From NCBI GenBank assembly GCA_019649035.1, contig BMAT01000032.1:509331-540978 (forward strand): 31,648 nt of DNA. The letters are read 5' to 3'. A program made the translations under genes and the position numbers. The notes below the pieces were generated by a model. It ran no database searches. It was not told the DNA's origin and saw only the letters and a program-made list of their open reading frames with translations. Source of the stretch: Elysia marginata. Its lineage: Eukaryota > Mollusca > Gastropoda > Plakobranchidae. Shown in pieces: positions 1 through 25,987 of this stretch. Every line of letters begins with the position of its first letter. Within the stretch, counting starts at the first letter, position 1.

Positions 1-2880
1 TTTGACTTATATATGGTTTGACCGCCTGCTGAAAGATTGGTATTATGCACCACATGGTCACAGCCCCTCCCTTGAGTCTGAGGGGAAATAGTCAAATGGA
101 TGCAGCTAGTTTATCTGGCAATGATAGCTGCGCAATATTATTGCAGACGCAAAATCCTATCCTTATACTGGTTAGCTAGTATCAACATTTAACTAAGGCA
201 TTAACGAACACCAGTTAACTTATCCATCTTTCAGGACTTCAAGATAATCAATAATTAAAACCATTAATTTGTTTATATCATAGAAATATGAAATAGGGCA
301 ACTTTTTCTACGTCAATTACGCCTTTGCAATCAAACAGGATTGAGACACTTGAGAAATCAGTGAGCATTCTTATAGCATAAACAAAAGGATACTTTATTA
401 TGTTGATAGTGATCTCTTGGGCAGTAAGACTAAGACAAGAGTTAAAAACTTTATTGAAACACTTTACTGAAGTAACTCTTGAACAGTGCATCAAGAAGTC
501 CTATCAGTAAGAGTTAAAAGTGAAGTTTACATTTGTGAAGAACTGAGCTCTAGTGCTATCAATTGCATTGTAAGTGAGGAAAAAAAATCACAGTCCAAAT
601 TGCGCTCCAGGTTAATGAGCAAAAGCACCAAACAAAAACAACAGTAGGAAAAACAATTACAACAGATGTGAGTAGATAGTTTGGGGAGAGAACAACATCA
701 ACAAAAGTGGGTAAATAGAATTAGAGCTACAAAGATAACAAGGATAAAAATCTGAGAGTATATGGGGTCAAACAACGAAATTAAAACAACAAAGTTAAAA
801 TTATTTATTTAGGTTAAAACTGTATAGATTATACATATACAATCCAAGTTAAATTTTATTATCCCCACAATTTCAAAACCTCAAATCGGAGATTTATTTT
901 ACATAGGAACGCAATAAATAAATAGAAAACAGAAAATACTGCAAATGGTGAAATATGACTGACATTTTTTTTCTACAACCACTTTCCAGGTTTTTCTTCA
1001 TAGCATAACAAGTACCTTATGTGTACACATAACATAAATCAAATAGTTAACTGTGGTAATTGTTAGTCTTTGAATGAATTACAAGATAGTTACATATAAT
1101 ATTGACTTTTATTATTACACTGTATCGTGAAAAAAAAAGTTAGATTGAAATAGAAAAATGACAGGAAAACACTCCTGTATTGTACTTTAAATATTTTCTT
1201 TTTGAGAACTATTTTTCATGCTTCATGCTGCTTCTTCTCCTGTTGATGCTCAATCATTCTACACTTGGCAGAAATTCCAGTGAAACTGCAACACCAAATT
1301 GCATTAACTTAAAAACCAATAAAATAAGAATAGGTGAATGAAAATTTGAATTAAAATTACATTTTCGTTGATGGAAAATCATCATTCACCTAGAAATTGA
1401 GACTATGAGAAGAAAAATAATTAAACAATCATACTCAGCTATTGTATCCCCATCTCTATGAATGCTTTACCACATCAACATAAGAGGAAAAAAAACATTC
1501 TTGGGAGATACATATATGGGAAAAAGGTAACATATTTTAGGAACAACCGAGTTCATTGCCCGCAATGAACTGTCCACTGGGATAATCATGAACAAGTATC
1601 ATGGGTTTAACATTGTCGACATACCCTTGGTCTACATGACATTGTAATTATCATTATTGCCTATGGGTGCTAAAACTTTTACATTAACAACTGTGTGGAA
1701 GGGAGCTGTGCTTTGCTAACGGGGATTCTCGGCAGGGAATTTCAATGCATCGTAAAGAAGTGTGCTTGATAGCTCAACTGCTGAAAATTTCCCCTGTCTA
1801 AGGCAGCCATCATGAATCATGTCATCTTGGAGGGACGGCCAGAGTTCTGTGAATACAAAAAAAAATAAAATAATACTTACACAGAGGTTTGTGTACTGCC
1901 ATAACTGAAAAGATTTATGAGGCATCCAGAATATATCGGATGTATATTTTAACTCCTTTAGGAGGTTATAAATTTGTGACAAAACGGAATTTGCTTTGTC
2001 ACATATTTCAATAGTAGATAGCTTTTCATTTTTTTTTTAATTTCTTAGAGGGCAATGCTTCATAATTTAAGCAAAGGGTGGGGGGAGGGAATAGAGGTAA
2101 TATGACATTGTGTTCATAGTTGACACAAAGACATTCAATGTTTAGAGTAAAAACTGTACCTAGTCTACAGCACTGTCAAAGGATGGCAATTCGACAATGA
2201 TTGCAAATTAAATACTACATAACAATGCTTTATTTTCCGCAGACTGAAACTTTTCCTGCTATCAATGAACAGGTTTTATTTACAATAGCCTGATATTAGC
2301 ACATATGAATTTATCTCCAATGCAGTTGTGACAGCCATCTCTAAACAGAAATTTGTCTTGTAAGTTACTGATGCAAGTTTAACTTTAAGTTTATAGTACA
2401 GTTTGAAATACACTAATTTGTGTTTAATCAAATGGATTTGCTGATCAAGATTAATTTTACAGTATATGTTTTGACTTCTATACTCAACATTCACCGGTCA
2501 TGATTATTTCTTACTCTTTGTTCAAAAACTCTGTTTTAACCATTTCAATTTGGGAGCATGCAAAAGCTTAGAATTTTTTTTTAAATACAAGAATTATCAC
2601 TTATATATTTTGAAAACATCTCTTGGTGCACATTACATTGCAAAGCCGTAAAGTTCAAAGATTTTTTATCTTCTTCGATATGCTAAACAGATTAATGGAA
2701 TAAAAATGCTTTTATAATGGAACTACTCAGCCCTTCGTGAGATAAAAAGTACAGCGTATTTCTCTTTCACCAAAAAAAACCCAAACCAATCAGGTATGTA
2801 AAATATCTACCAAAATTCTTCAAAATAAGTCATACGTTAATGTGATCAAAAATCAATTTTGAATAAGATTCATGAGGAAT
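1..2880. other. AT-rich flank, no supported gene
   Basis: No convincing coding region was found. A perfect 9-bp hairpin sits at 1550-1571. Minus-strand 1212-1282 has an exon-like end (FTGISAKCRMIEHQQEKK and a few more residues before TGA), and 1847-1880 looks like a tiny intron. Neither can be assembled into a recognisable protein. Confidence 0.5.
1550..1571. repeat. perfect short inverted repeat (9-bp stem, 4-nt loop)
   Basis: AGTTCATTG and CAATGAACT flank the loop CCCG. The stem is perfect. It is not explained by a neighbouring gene or a recognised transposon end. Confidence 0.6.
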
Positions 2881-2882
2881 TA

Positions 2883-3045
2883 CAGTGAATTCTGTTAAGT
2901 TGATCCCCCATGGGACATAACCTATAACACCAAGTTAGGTGAAAAATTGAGTTATGTGCAAGTCCTTCTCTGCATGGGACACAAACAGAGAATCAATTTA
3001 ACTAGAAGTCATCTTGAGTAACTTTGACTTAAGCCGAGTTGATTG
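2883..3045. mobile_element. pogo/Tigger-type MITE A (163 bp, TA target site)
   Basis: The ends are imperfect inverted repeats: CAGTGAATTCTGTTAAGTTG on the left, and CAATCAACTCGGCTTAAGTC reading in from the right. A TA dinucleotide abuts each end (2881-2882 and 3046-3047). CAGT-type ends with TA duplication are typical of the pogo/Tigger branch of Tc1/mariner. It has no coding capacity and must have been moved by a transposase made elsewhere. Confidence 0.6.
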
Positions 3046-4638
3046 TATCTTTTTAAAAGACAAGCTCAGACTTCAGGAAAAAGCAAGTTAAAATTGAAGG
3101 GGATGATGATTTTTTCTAGGATTAGGGTGGCTTTTCAAAATGTAAACACAAAACATAAAAAAGCCTTAAGCAGCAAACGAAAAGCTTAAAGAACCATGTT
3201 TTACTTGCAAGATATGCAAAGTCATGTTAAAAAAAAAGCTTTCTCAGACGTGTTGCAACAATTATAAAAACTAACCATAACATTAGAAATTTAATAGACA
3301 GTTTCTAAATTTTCTGTCAACTGTGTAAGACGTTCGATTTCAAAATGTAACACAAAGAAAGCAAATTTAACAAAAACGTTTCATTTTTTCATTCAAGTTA
3401 AGCCATGGGTATAATATTTTCATCCAAGATGGCTTGTATCTTTGATGCTGTCACAAAGTGTTTAAATATAAAATATTTTGTTTATTATTATTTTGGAAAA
3501 AGAGAGACACAGCAAACTGTTACCCAAAGTCTCTAAAAAAAGACTGCAAAAAGAGAAAAGGTAGAGATTGTATACTACAGAGGTGATCTGAAAAATATTT
3601 TGAAGAAACAAATAATGAAAGTTCAAGAAGGGTTGTGAAACACCAGGAGCCTTTTGCCGCAATGTGGTACATGTAGGTCTTAGTTTTTAGAATATTGAGC
3701 ATATTTTTGCCAGCTTGGTTATACATATCTTTCAATTTCATAATTGGTTCTTCAATTGGTAATGGCAGGTGTTTCTTTTATTTTTGGCATCTGTAAAATT
3801 TTCAAAATTTTGCACATTATCTCTACACCTAATTTTGTTTCGTTCTACAGTTTAGGGCTGACCTACATTGAAATATAAATTCAAACAAATATTGGCACGA
3901 GAATAAAGCAAAAAATTATAGCTCTTGATCGCAAGCAATTGACTTTGAAGAGCGAGTCTGCTAAAAAGAACAATAATTTGTGCTCTGATCTCATTCCCAA
4001 CACAGCACTAAATGAACAAAGGCAATTTGTAAAGATAAAAACAAAAAGGTCACAAAAAAATATTAAATGAATTACAAGAATAAAATAAAGGATGGATGAA
4101 TGGGGAAAGAGGGTTGGAAGAATGGTCTAAAAGGTCAAGCAATTTGTCACAGAAAAAAAGAGTGTCCTGGATAGAGCAGGACTAGATACATGTACTTAAA
4201 TTTAAAAAATGCTTTTAAAAAACACAAAGGTTAAAAATATGTTCTGCTTTGATTCTTATATCTTTCATCGACACCTTTAATATAAGAGTGAAGCAAAGAA
4301 TTGGAACTGCTTTCTTTATAATTTAACTTCACTTTCAGTCTATGAATTGACATTCTAACAATTATAGCATTGCCATTTGTTAGCCAAGCATTTTATTTTT
4401 TATTGAAAACACAACTGTTGATAAAAACCTTGAGGTTTAACATACTGTCATTCAGGGAAGACTATGAATACTATGAACGTTGTTTATTATTAGACATAGC
4501 AAGCACAAGCTATTATAAAAACAATAATATCAGCTCTAGCAAGGATGAGTTTTCATTTACCAGTAACGTGAACCAAGGTGAATCTATTGAGAACTTCAAT
4601 TTCAAAGCCTGGTTTGCGTATCAAGAAGAAGACATGGA

Positions 4639-4677
4639 CCCCCCCCCCCTTCCCCCCCCCACCCCGGAAAAAAAAAA
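4639..4677 (+). repeat. homopolymer tract C11-TT-C9-A-C4-GG-A10
   Basis: Runs of 11, 9 and 4 cytosines are followed by 10 adenines. This is striking in DNA that is otherwise very AT-rich. Such tracts are length-unstable and error-prone in sequencing. Confidence 0.9.
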
Positions 4678-5438
4678 GAAAATAGAATAGACAGAAAAAT
4701 ATGCCTCAACTTTAAAAACTTGGTTCATATTAGAAGACTAAAAAGATAATTATGTGCAAACCGTAAAGGTACAGATTTTGTTTCACCTAATTACCCTACA
4801 AATGAAGGGTATGGCATGATTTAAACCTTAAAATGCTTTTAAATTGAGCTCAGAAAATTGCCAGACATTCCTATTTCAAGTCCTGATTCTAATTAAACGA
4901 TTAAAAGAGAAGCAATTTTAACATGAAGACAAAAACAGGAAATTCGCAAACAAGTAAGAGAAAAGCAAAGGATAAAAAAATATCCGTTTATCTAAGTCTT
5001 CCATTATCAAACTTATTTTAATTTTCATTTCCTGTCAGAGTTGATTTGTTTCAATAAGTATGGTATTAGGATAAAACACAAAGCAACTATTTTAGCTTGA
5101 GAACAATGGTACACATACATGTACTTTACTACTATAAATCCATTTTCCTTTTAATGTAGTGAATACAGGCTTGTTTGTGGGCGATGAAAAAAAAGCTGAA
5201 CATGACAAGAGATTCTTCGTGCTTTGGAATCAATAGAAGTACATGTACAGAGTAACATTAGGCAAGGGCAACTCTCTAAAAGGCTTATAGGAACAGGAGT
5301 TGTGCTCTTTAATTGAGTTTAATACTGCAAAAGGTTACTTACAAGCAGGTCTTGAATTACTGATTGGTTTTATTTTTATTGAAATGGAGAGAAAAAAATT
5401 GAGTGGAAATCCCAAATTTCAAGGGAATAACGCTGAAA

Positions 5439-5469
5439 TCAGGTTAAATCTGAAAGATTTACATCCCTG
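5439..5469. repeat. CATCCCTG-ended MITE remnant 1
   Basis: The segment starts TCAGGTTAAA, continues CTGAAA and ends CATCCCTG. It shares this order with 6503-6533, and its terminus is the complement of the CAGGGATG ends of elements elsewhere in the window. No matching left end was found. Confidence 0.4.
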
Positions 5470-6502
5470 TGAATAAATTCAACATGTGTATTATGGCCAT
5501 GAGCTGAACATTTCCCACTGCTTTTTTAACTAAAATTTTATTTGTTCTTCATCTATTAGTTCATAGCCGTATCTTTTAGAATGAAAAACAATGCTACTAG
5601 CTTACGCAATTTCTCATTGTATTGTATTCATGCAGTGTAATAATTTTTTTTTGGTGGAACAATTGTGATGTTTCTACATTAACTCAATGAAGACAGGCTT
5701 ACCTAAGGAATAACAAAGAAAAAGAACTAAGCTATTGCTCTATGCCAAGCATTTCTTGCAAGACTGTTTATAGTATAGAAAATAAAATTTAAAAATTGGC
5801 ATATTCGTGCGGATACATGTCCATTGTGTCGGCAATGCTAGTATAAAAATACTGACACCCGTGCAGTATTGTGATTAAGTTAATTATAGCACTTTAAATT
5901 TCATATGTCAAGTTAATTCAGTTTCTATTTTCTAAAAAATTGTTTACCAAGTGAATAAAATGTATCCCTCAGTTTAAAGAAGTGACAGTCCAAGACAAAC
6001 CTGCATTGCTTATGTAAGCGTTTATGATAGTCGTGATTAAAATAATAAAATTAATTTATTATTTTTAATTTCCTCATTTGTATAGCAAAATAACCAAATC
6101 CTCCTCCCTAAGTCTGGAATCTAAGAGAATTAATTTTTTTTAAAAAGGCATATCTGACCTAATTATAATTACGATAAGCAGATGTTGTAATGTGAATTGA
6201 ATCCTATTAAAGATTTTTCCAACAATGCAAAAGCAATAGCTTTGCTAGATCTATAGACAAAATCTATCATGTCAAAGATTTTTTTTTTCTTTTTGGTAGT
6301 CATAAGGAACTTTTATGATACAAACAAAAGAGTATGCAATTAATGGCCAAAATGTTCTGAATCATCACATGTGAAGATGTACACAAAGTGCAGCTAAAAT
6401 ATTACTCAGGTATACCCGCAAGACAGAGAAAAAAAACTGAACTTTTTTTTTTGCTTGCCTTGTATGTTTAAAGTAAACCAAAGGAGCCAGAATAACTTGA
6501 TT

Positions 6503-6533
6503 TCAGGTTAAAACCTGAAAAGGGGCATCCCTG
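6503..6533. repeat. CATCCCTG-ended MITE remnant 2
   Basis: It has the same TCAGGTTAAA, CTGAAA, CATCCCTG order as 5439-5469, with small length differences between the blocks. The left end is not identified. Confidence 0.4.
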
Positions 6534-9500
6534 ATTACTGTAGGGAAATAATGTTTTTTTTAAGAAAATCGATATTTCTAGCTGTTTAATGAAATTATTA
6601 AGTCAAATGTCAAAGTTCTATGTGACAAGTCTTTACTCTGTTACCAACATAATTTATTCAGAAATTAATGAATCCTTGAAACTGATATTATACAAACATT
6701 TAAATTATTCAGGACATTAGTTCTCTTTATAATTTTGTTACTGTATCAAGCTATGTTTCTGGCTAATCTTTCTATGATTATATTCAGTTGACTTCAGTGA
6801 AAATCAGGTTTACATCTTACTATCCCATTGTCTAGGCAAAATCGGAAGGATACTGTCATATAAAATGTCGATATATGATTATATCCGCTTCTCTTTTTAG
6901 AGTAAAACCAAAGCAAAGGCAGGTAGACATGAAAGATAGAAAGCAAAGCTAAAAGATACAAAAAGAAGATATAAATATGACTATATCATTAAAGGTTGTA
7001 ATTTTTGGAAAAGGAAAGTCAATAATTTGTAGAGAAATTGAGGTTCTCTTTTGGTTATATCTTTTAGGCAATAGAGCGCATTTTACTATTTTTCTGACTT
7101 TTCATTACAAGTTAGGAAATTGTTTTATTTTTACTTTTTTCCTCCTGTGGTGAATTTGTGTAATTTTATTTTAAAAATTTTTACCTTTAAGATTTTAAAG
7201 GTTATTTTAGTTTTGTCAGACCTTTTGAAACGAGACTTTTTATATAAAGGTAAGTGAAAGCAAGTATGAGTGGACATAAAGACAGTGTAGAGCTGTAAAA
7301 CACACACAGAGATATTAGGAGAAGTTAGGAGAATAACAAACTCACACACTTTACAAGAGACTAAGAAACAACTTCGGATTGCTGACAAGACTATGAAGCA
7401 ACGGTCAACAACAGCAAACATGTCATGCAGTATTCCAATACCAAATTTATTTCTAATACATTAATTCATGTCTTTGGAAAACACACCCTCCAAATGGCTG
7501 ATAAAGACCAAAAAGAACAATAAATCAATCAATCATGATTCACAGGTAACAAATCAAAACTGTTCCATTTGAGAAACGAAATCAGTTTAAGTTAAAAATC
7601 TGTAGTTCTACATTTTCATTTAAATTGATAAATTATAACTTTTACACAAAACTGCTTTTGCGAAATTTAATGGCTGCATGCATGATTTCTTTTTCAAATG
7701 CTTCATCTGCAGAAAAAGAGGTGTATAACAACAAACTTAAAATTCTGTTATAAATTAGCAAAAGCATTACGATAATGTTTTCCTTATTAAAATTGTACAT
7801 TATGACAACAAAGCATTATGATCAATAAAAATAGCACATTCAAGAACATTTCACAAATGAATACTTTAATTCCTTCTCCGTTTCTATGGCATTCAAAGGT
7901 GACAACTGAGATTAATCAAGAATAGTGTTCAGCATATTGCAAGCCAAAGATTATTGCGATTGTTCATGGCGTGCATATAACCAAAGTATATCATGACCAG
8001 TGCACAAAAGCTATGGAAAAACGAAATGAGAAAAACTGCAACAAAATATAAATTTGAAGAAGATAAAAAAAAATCTACACCATGCTACACTCTAATCATG
8101 TGTAATACAAGCAAACCAAAAAAGCAAATGAGGTATACCGGCATTACTCACAAAGGGAAAAAACTGTGTTCTAATTCAAACTAAGTCACATGACAAACAA
8201 TCGTGTGGCGGATTTGCTTTGGTAAAAGCAAGGCAAATTAATCCAAAAGCAATGACTGTTCTTTTTAATTTTGCATGCCTATATCCATAACATTGATATT
8301 CTCAAACATGGTTTTGACTTGATCAAAAGAAAGAACATGCCCATTGGAATAATTAATTCTGAAAACATGTGTTAAAACAACAAAAAGAAAACAAATTGAA
8401 TACCTCTATAACATTTAACATGTTCTGATTAGTAGTCAGAATTGTAAAATAAAAGTATCTTTTTTAAAGGTTTTGTTTCTAATTCTTTCTTTTATGTATT
8501 CCTTTTCTGTAATCCTCCATTAAACGTGTGTGTCAACGTTTGTATCTAGAACATTTACTGTTCATTCAAAAGCTGACAAGCTGAGCAGTGATTTTATTAC
8601 ACAAGCTTTTTACAACCACTTGTATTTCTACACGAATTTAAAAAATTATTACAAAAACACACACACAAATATTATATTATTATGTAAAAATTCAATATAT
8701 ACTACATAGAGCACAGCTCTGCTCAACATGCTTTATACTCTTTTATCCTTTCCATCATGTATTTCATTATAGAGGAGCGATGCCTCTGAAAGACAAGATT
8801 TAATTATGGTACCTTCCGTCACATCAAGACAAGAAACTGGATAAAGAGTTCAATGACTGTAAATTATTGGCACATGAGACGAGTGAAAGATAAAGAAGTA
8901 GCAAATCCAATAAAACAGAAAAAAGATAATGCTATTCTTAAACAACAGGTTGAAAAAAAAAAACAGTAGTTAAACCGGAACTAAAGCAGCTTTTCTCTTG
9001 ACCAACTTTTAAGAAAATGCTATCAAATGAGACTCAAGCAGGAGCATGGAAGCTTAAAAAGAACCCTGGAAAATAATGTTTCTGATTGTGGTATCTGTAG
9101 GCCACAGTAACTTTAAAATGAAAGGACTTTAAAATGAATTTCTTTATTTTTTGTTGTTTCTAGAGAGCACTTCAAGCGAATAATAACTACTACACTGCTG
9201 AGTTATAATTTCAAGGTAGATCTCGGTCAGAGTGTGACTAGATTTATAATATCAGAAGCCTATAGATCCATCTTGTTTGTTGTCTTCAAAATTACAGAAT
9301 TTACTAATTATTTGTGGGTTTTTTTATAATTATAAAGGGAAGTTATCGCAGTATAGTATAACAGTATTAAGGAAAGTGAAAAGAAATAATGGAGCAGTGT
9401 TATTAAGAGTGAAAGAAACATTAGTTATGACCCACATCTTTGAAAAATGTCATCGCATTAATGAAACTAGAGCCATCTGCAAAATGCTAGGTCAGAAATG

Positions 9501-10134
9501 GTGGACAAAAAGTTAGATTACAATATAAGAAAAAACACAAAGAAAAAAAAATATAGCATTAAAAGAATAAGATCAGTTAAAAGGCCTGATAAATGTCACA
9601 ATGTGACAGTTAAAAACCAGTTAAAAGGAAAAGAACAAGACTTGCCATTCTACAATTCAAATACTTGTAAATACAGTCGGACCCGCGAAATCGGGAATTT
9701 CTGTAAAATCGGGAAAAATCCCAGGGAACGGAATTTTTTCTATCTAAAGTCATTGTGAAATCGGGAAATTTTACCCGCCTAATCGGGAAAAAAACCCGTA
9801 AATGACTGTCAATATCAAGCGTTGACGGCATGTTATTTGCGGTCTAGACATAGGGAAAGCGCATCACTCAGGCGTTATGAATGAATCAGCACACAGGTAA
9901 TCAATGAATTTTTGCTCTGTGCTTAGGCGACGTTTAGCAAGATGCTTGGGAGGGGCGTCGAGAAGTCTAACTGCCACGCGACAGTCTCACGGGTCAGTTC
10001 ATTCCAGGTAGACATTGGTCAAGCTGTGTTTGGTCTAATGGGTAATCTGGCAGATGGTAGACACGCGCCAGACAGGGTGCAAACAATGTGGGTTTTTAAG
10101 AAAGAGCACTATTTTCTGTGTTTGTTCTTATTCC

Positions 10135-10242
10135 NNNNNNNNNNNNNNNNNNNNNNNNNNNNNNNNNNNNNNNNNNNNNNNNNNNNNNNNNNNNNNNNNN
10201 NNNNNNNNNNNNNNNNNNNNNNNNNNNNNNNNNNNNNNNNNN
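10135..10242. other. assembly gap (108 N)
   Basis: A run of unknown bases adjoins the CT-rich repeat, so it is probably an unresolved microsatellite. The four open frames that span it exist only because N is read as an unknown residue. Confidence 0.99.
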
Positions 10243-10370
10243 TCTCTCTCTCTGCCTATGTCTCCATCTCTTCCTTCCCTCTCTCTCTGTTCTCTCTCTT
10301 TCTTACTCCTGTCTGTCTCTCTCTGTTCTCTCTCTCTCTTACTCTGTCTCTCTCTGTTCTCTTTCTGCCT
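10243..10370 (+). repeat. (CT)n-rich microsatellite with CTGT interruptions
   Basis: Nearly pure pyrimidine sequence built from TCTCTC and CTGTCTC units follows the gap. The frames through it encode only Ser/Leu low complexity on the plus strand and Arg/Glu low complexity on the minus strand. Confidence 0.9.
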
Positions 10371-10638
10371 GAGTTTTACATTTATTTCCACGAGAGGTCC
10401 AATTTTTAGTAAAAAATGCAACAACCCGGAAAATCGGGAAAAGCTGGATAATCGTGAAAAGATGCCTTCTCCCAAAATTTCCCAATTAAGCGGATCCGAC
10501 TATACATTCATCAGCTGCACAATAACAACGTGGAGCAGTCCCAAAAAATGGAATTACATGATGGTCGGTTTATGGAACTGCATATTTTCTATTAAGGGAA
10601 TAAAGTTAAATTAATATTTTTGTAACTGGAATTCATGA

Positions 10639-10644
10639 TTTATT
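10639..10644 (-). terminator. candidate poly(A) signal AATAAA for SEC14L1
   Basis: A minus-strand AATAAA about 1.47 kb after the SEC14L1 stop codon. In AT-rich DNA this hexamer is common by chance, so only its being the first canonical one downstream supports the call. Confidence 0.3.
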
Positions 10645-11980
10645 TTGTTGAATACAAAAAAATGTGGAAGTAATGGCTATCATGGATGCCAAATGGTTGA
10701 AAAAGGACACCTGAAAATGACCCTGGCATTGCATCTTGTATTTAAAAAATGGCATAGACACATGTGCAATAAAAATAAATGAATTTTAAAAAACTGAAAT
10801 ACCCTAAAAAAAACCACCTGAAATTTTGCGTCCCTGGGCTACACATATGAAATACAACTAGACCACTCAGCACACTATCGTTCCAGAAAACCTTTAATTG
10901 CAGTTTTCTCCTTTCAACAGAAAAAAAGTTACACTAATCTTTAATCTTCCAAACCCAGCAACTTAAGCCATATTCAAGATATCAAAATGCATTTTCACCC
11001 TTCATCTTAAAGGTCTCTAGAAAAGCCAAAAAAAATAATTTATACCTCTAGAAATTAGAACCTTGCAGCCAGACTCTTTTTGTGGAACTGATACATAATG
11101 ATAACGTATAAAATGCTTGCATTGCAGGAAAGAAAAATATAAGAAGCATTAAAAAAGAATATATAACAAATGCATTTGTGGCCCAATAAGCATTAAATCC
11201 AGCTGAGGCTGATCAATTGTATTTTAGATAAGACAATCCAGGGTGTTTTGATACCATGAAGTTTTTATAAAATCAATATGTTGTATGTAATTTGTTTGGC
11301 TTTTACAAATTCTTCCTATCTTGATTTCCAAGATAAGGTCATAATTTTTAAATAATTTAAAATGCAGTATTGAAACTATTAGATGTAGAGTATAAAGGCT
11401 GCATTAAGGTAGGCAAATTTCCCTGCAAGTTTTAAAATGAGGTTCTAATTATGCATAATTCCTTTACGTGGCAATACCACACAACAACACACTAGGAAGA
11501 ACGAAAATCATAACAAACTAACACAAACCAACAGTTCAGAGCAACAGAAAAGCGCAAATGCCTCACAATCAGTATAAATGGGGCGGATGTCAAAATTTTT
11601 CTAATTTTGGAAAATGCTCTTCAAATAAGTTTTTTTCTTCTATTCCTCTATATTTTAAATTTAATAGATGTTTACATTTCACAAATACTGATAATTCCAT
11701 AAAGGTTTTAACATTAGATAGAAAGCTCAGAAAATTGTACCATTTAAAACAACAATGTCTTTGTAATGTTTTGAACAGGTTGCAAGACAAATATACATTA
11801 ATAGTTAAAGCATAAAAAAATAGTCACATTAAAAAATAAAAAAAAATTTTCCCAAAATATATTATATTAATACACAAACATAAAAATATTTATCAGGCTG
11901 AATGAAAAATGCGAGTTTGTAAAATAATTGAATACAACTACCATAAAATTAATAAAAGCACTCTCTTTTGCAAATACAAA

Positions 11981-11996
11981 CACACACACACACACA
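11981..11996 (+). repeat. (CA)8 microsatellite
   Basis: Eight CA units followed by TATATA, inside the probable SEC14L1 3' UTR. Confidence 0.9.
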
Positions 11997-12112
11997 TATA
12001 TTGTTTCCTTTTCTGTGTAAAAAAGCAGACCAGTGATAAAAGCACACACAACAGTTTTCAAGCTCGTGGAGTGTTAGGGAACAAAAAGCCAACAGAGATC
12101 AAGACAGTAGTG

Positions 12113-25882
<13,770 letters not shown>

Positions 25883-25948
25883 CTTTCCAGCTAGTTTAAC
25901 AGATGACTCTGATTGTTTGACACTGACTGTTGTTGATACTCTGCCTCA

Positions 25949-25987
25949 CTAAAACATACTTTCACACATGTCTCTTGCTAAGATCAT
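25949..25987 (-). promoter_or_regulatory. upstream ORF in the SEC14L1 5' leader (12 codons)
   Basis: An ATG at 25987 in the leader opens a 12-residue frame (MILARDMCESMF) ending in TAG at 25949-25951, which is 66 nt before the main ATG. Two further ATGs lie in the same short frame. If the leader exon is used as predicted, scanning ribosomes would meet this first, so it could lower or condition translation of the main frame. That role is inferred from position only. Confidence 0.5.

Larger units (their letters stand above)
3048..9671. other. AT-rich region, no supported gene
   Basis: About 6.6 kb with only short chance reading frames and homopolymer runs on both strands. It holds a poly-C/poly-A tract (4639-4677) and two isolated CATCCCTG-ended repeat remnants (5439-5469 and 6503-6533). 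A tail-like AATAAATCAATCAATC at about 7520-7535 could be the end of a decayed retroelement. The frame at 4370-4690 depends on the poly-C/poly-A tract and resembles nothing I know. Confidence 0.5.
9674..10502. mobile_element. pogo/Tigger-type non-autonomous element B with iterated AATCGGGAA ends
   Basis: The left end CAGTCGGACCCGCGAAATCG and the right end read inward, TAGTCGGATCCGCTTAATTG, are imperfect inverted repeats with TA on each side (9672-9673 and 10503-10504). Several copies of a near-identical AATCGGGAA unit lie inside each end (about 9690-9790 and 10430-10460). The interior has higher GC than its surroundings, no intact transposase, a 108-base assembly gap and a CT microsatellite. 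Confidence 0.65.
10620..12112 (-). other. probable SEC14L1 3' UTR
   Basis: This is AT-rich sequence downstream of the stop codon with no credible coding content. On the minus strand the first canonical AATAAA after the stop that I found is at 10639-10644, which would give a UTR of about 1.5 kb. An ATTAAA variant near 11660 could give a shorter form. A (CA)8 microsatellite lies at 11981-11996. The end point is inferred. Confidence 0.4.

Noticed and set aside
1716-1982. Minus-strand 88-codon frame with LWQYTNLC and DDMIHDGCLRQGKF
   Set aside because: It looks partly coding, but the splice-like sites inside break the frame if used, a poly-Phe stretch results if not used, and no family is recognised.
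4370-4690. Plus-strand frame of 106 codons ending in Pro and Lys runs
   Set aside because: The Pro/Lys tail comes from the poly-C/poly-A tract and the remainder has no recognisable motif; probably chance.
7509-7537. AATAAATCAATCAATC as a retroelement 3' tail
   Set aside because: No element body could be recognised upstream, so it is mentioned only as part of the gene-free region.
9942-10614. Several long frames crossing 10135-10242, on both strands
   Set aside because: They span an assembly gap read as unknown residues and a CT microsatellite, inside a transposon; none encodes a credible protein.
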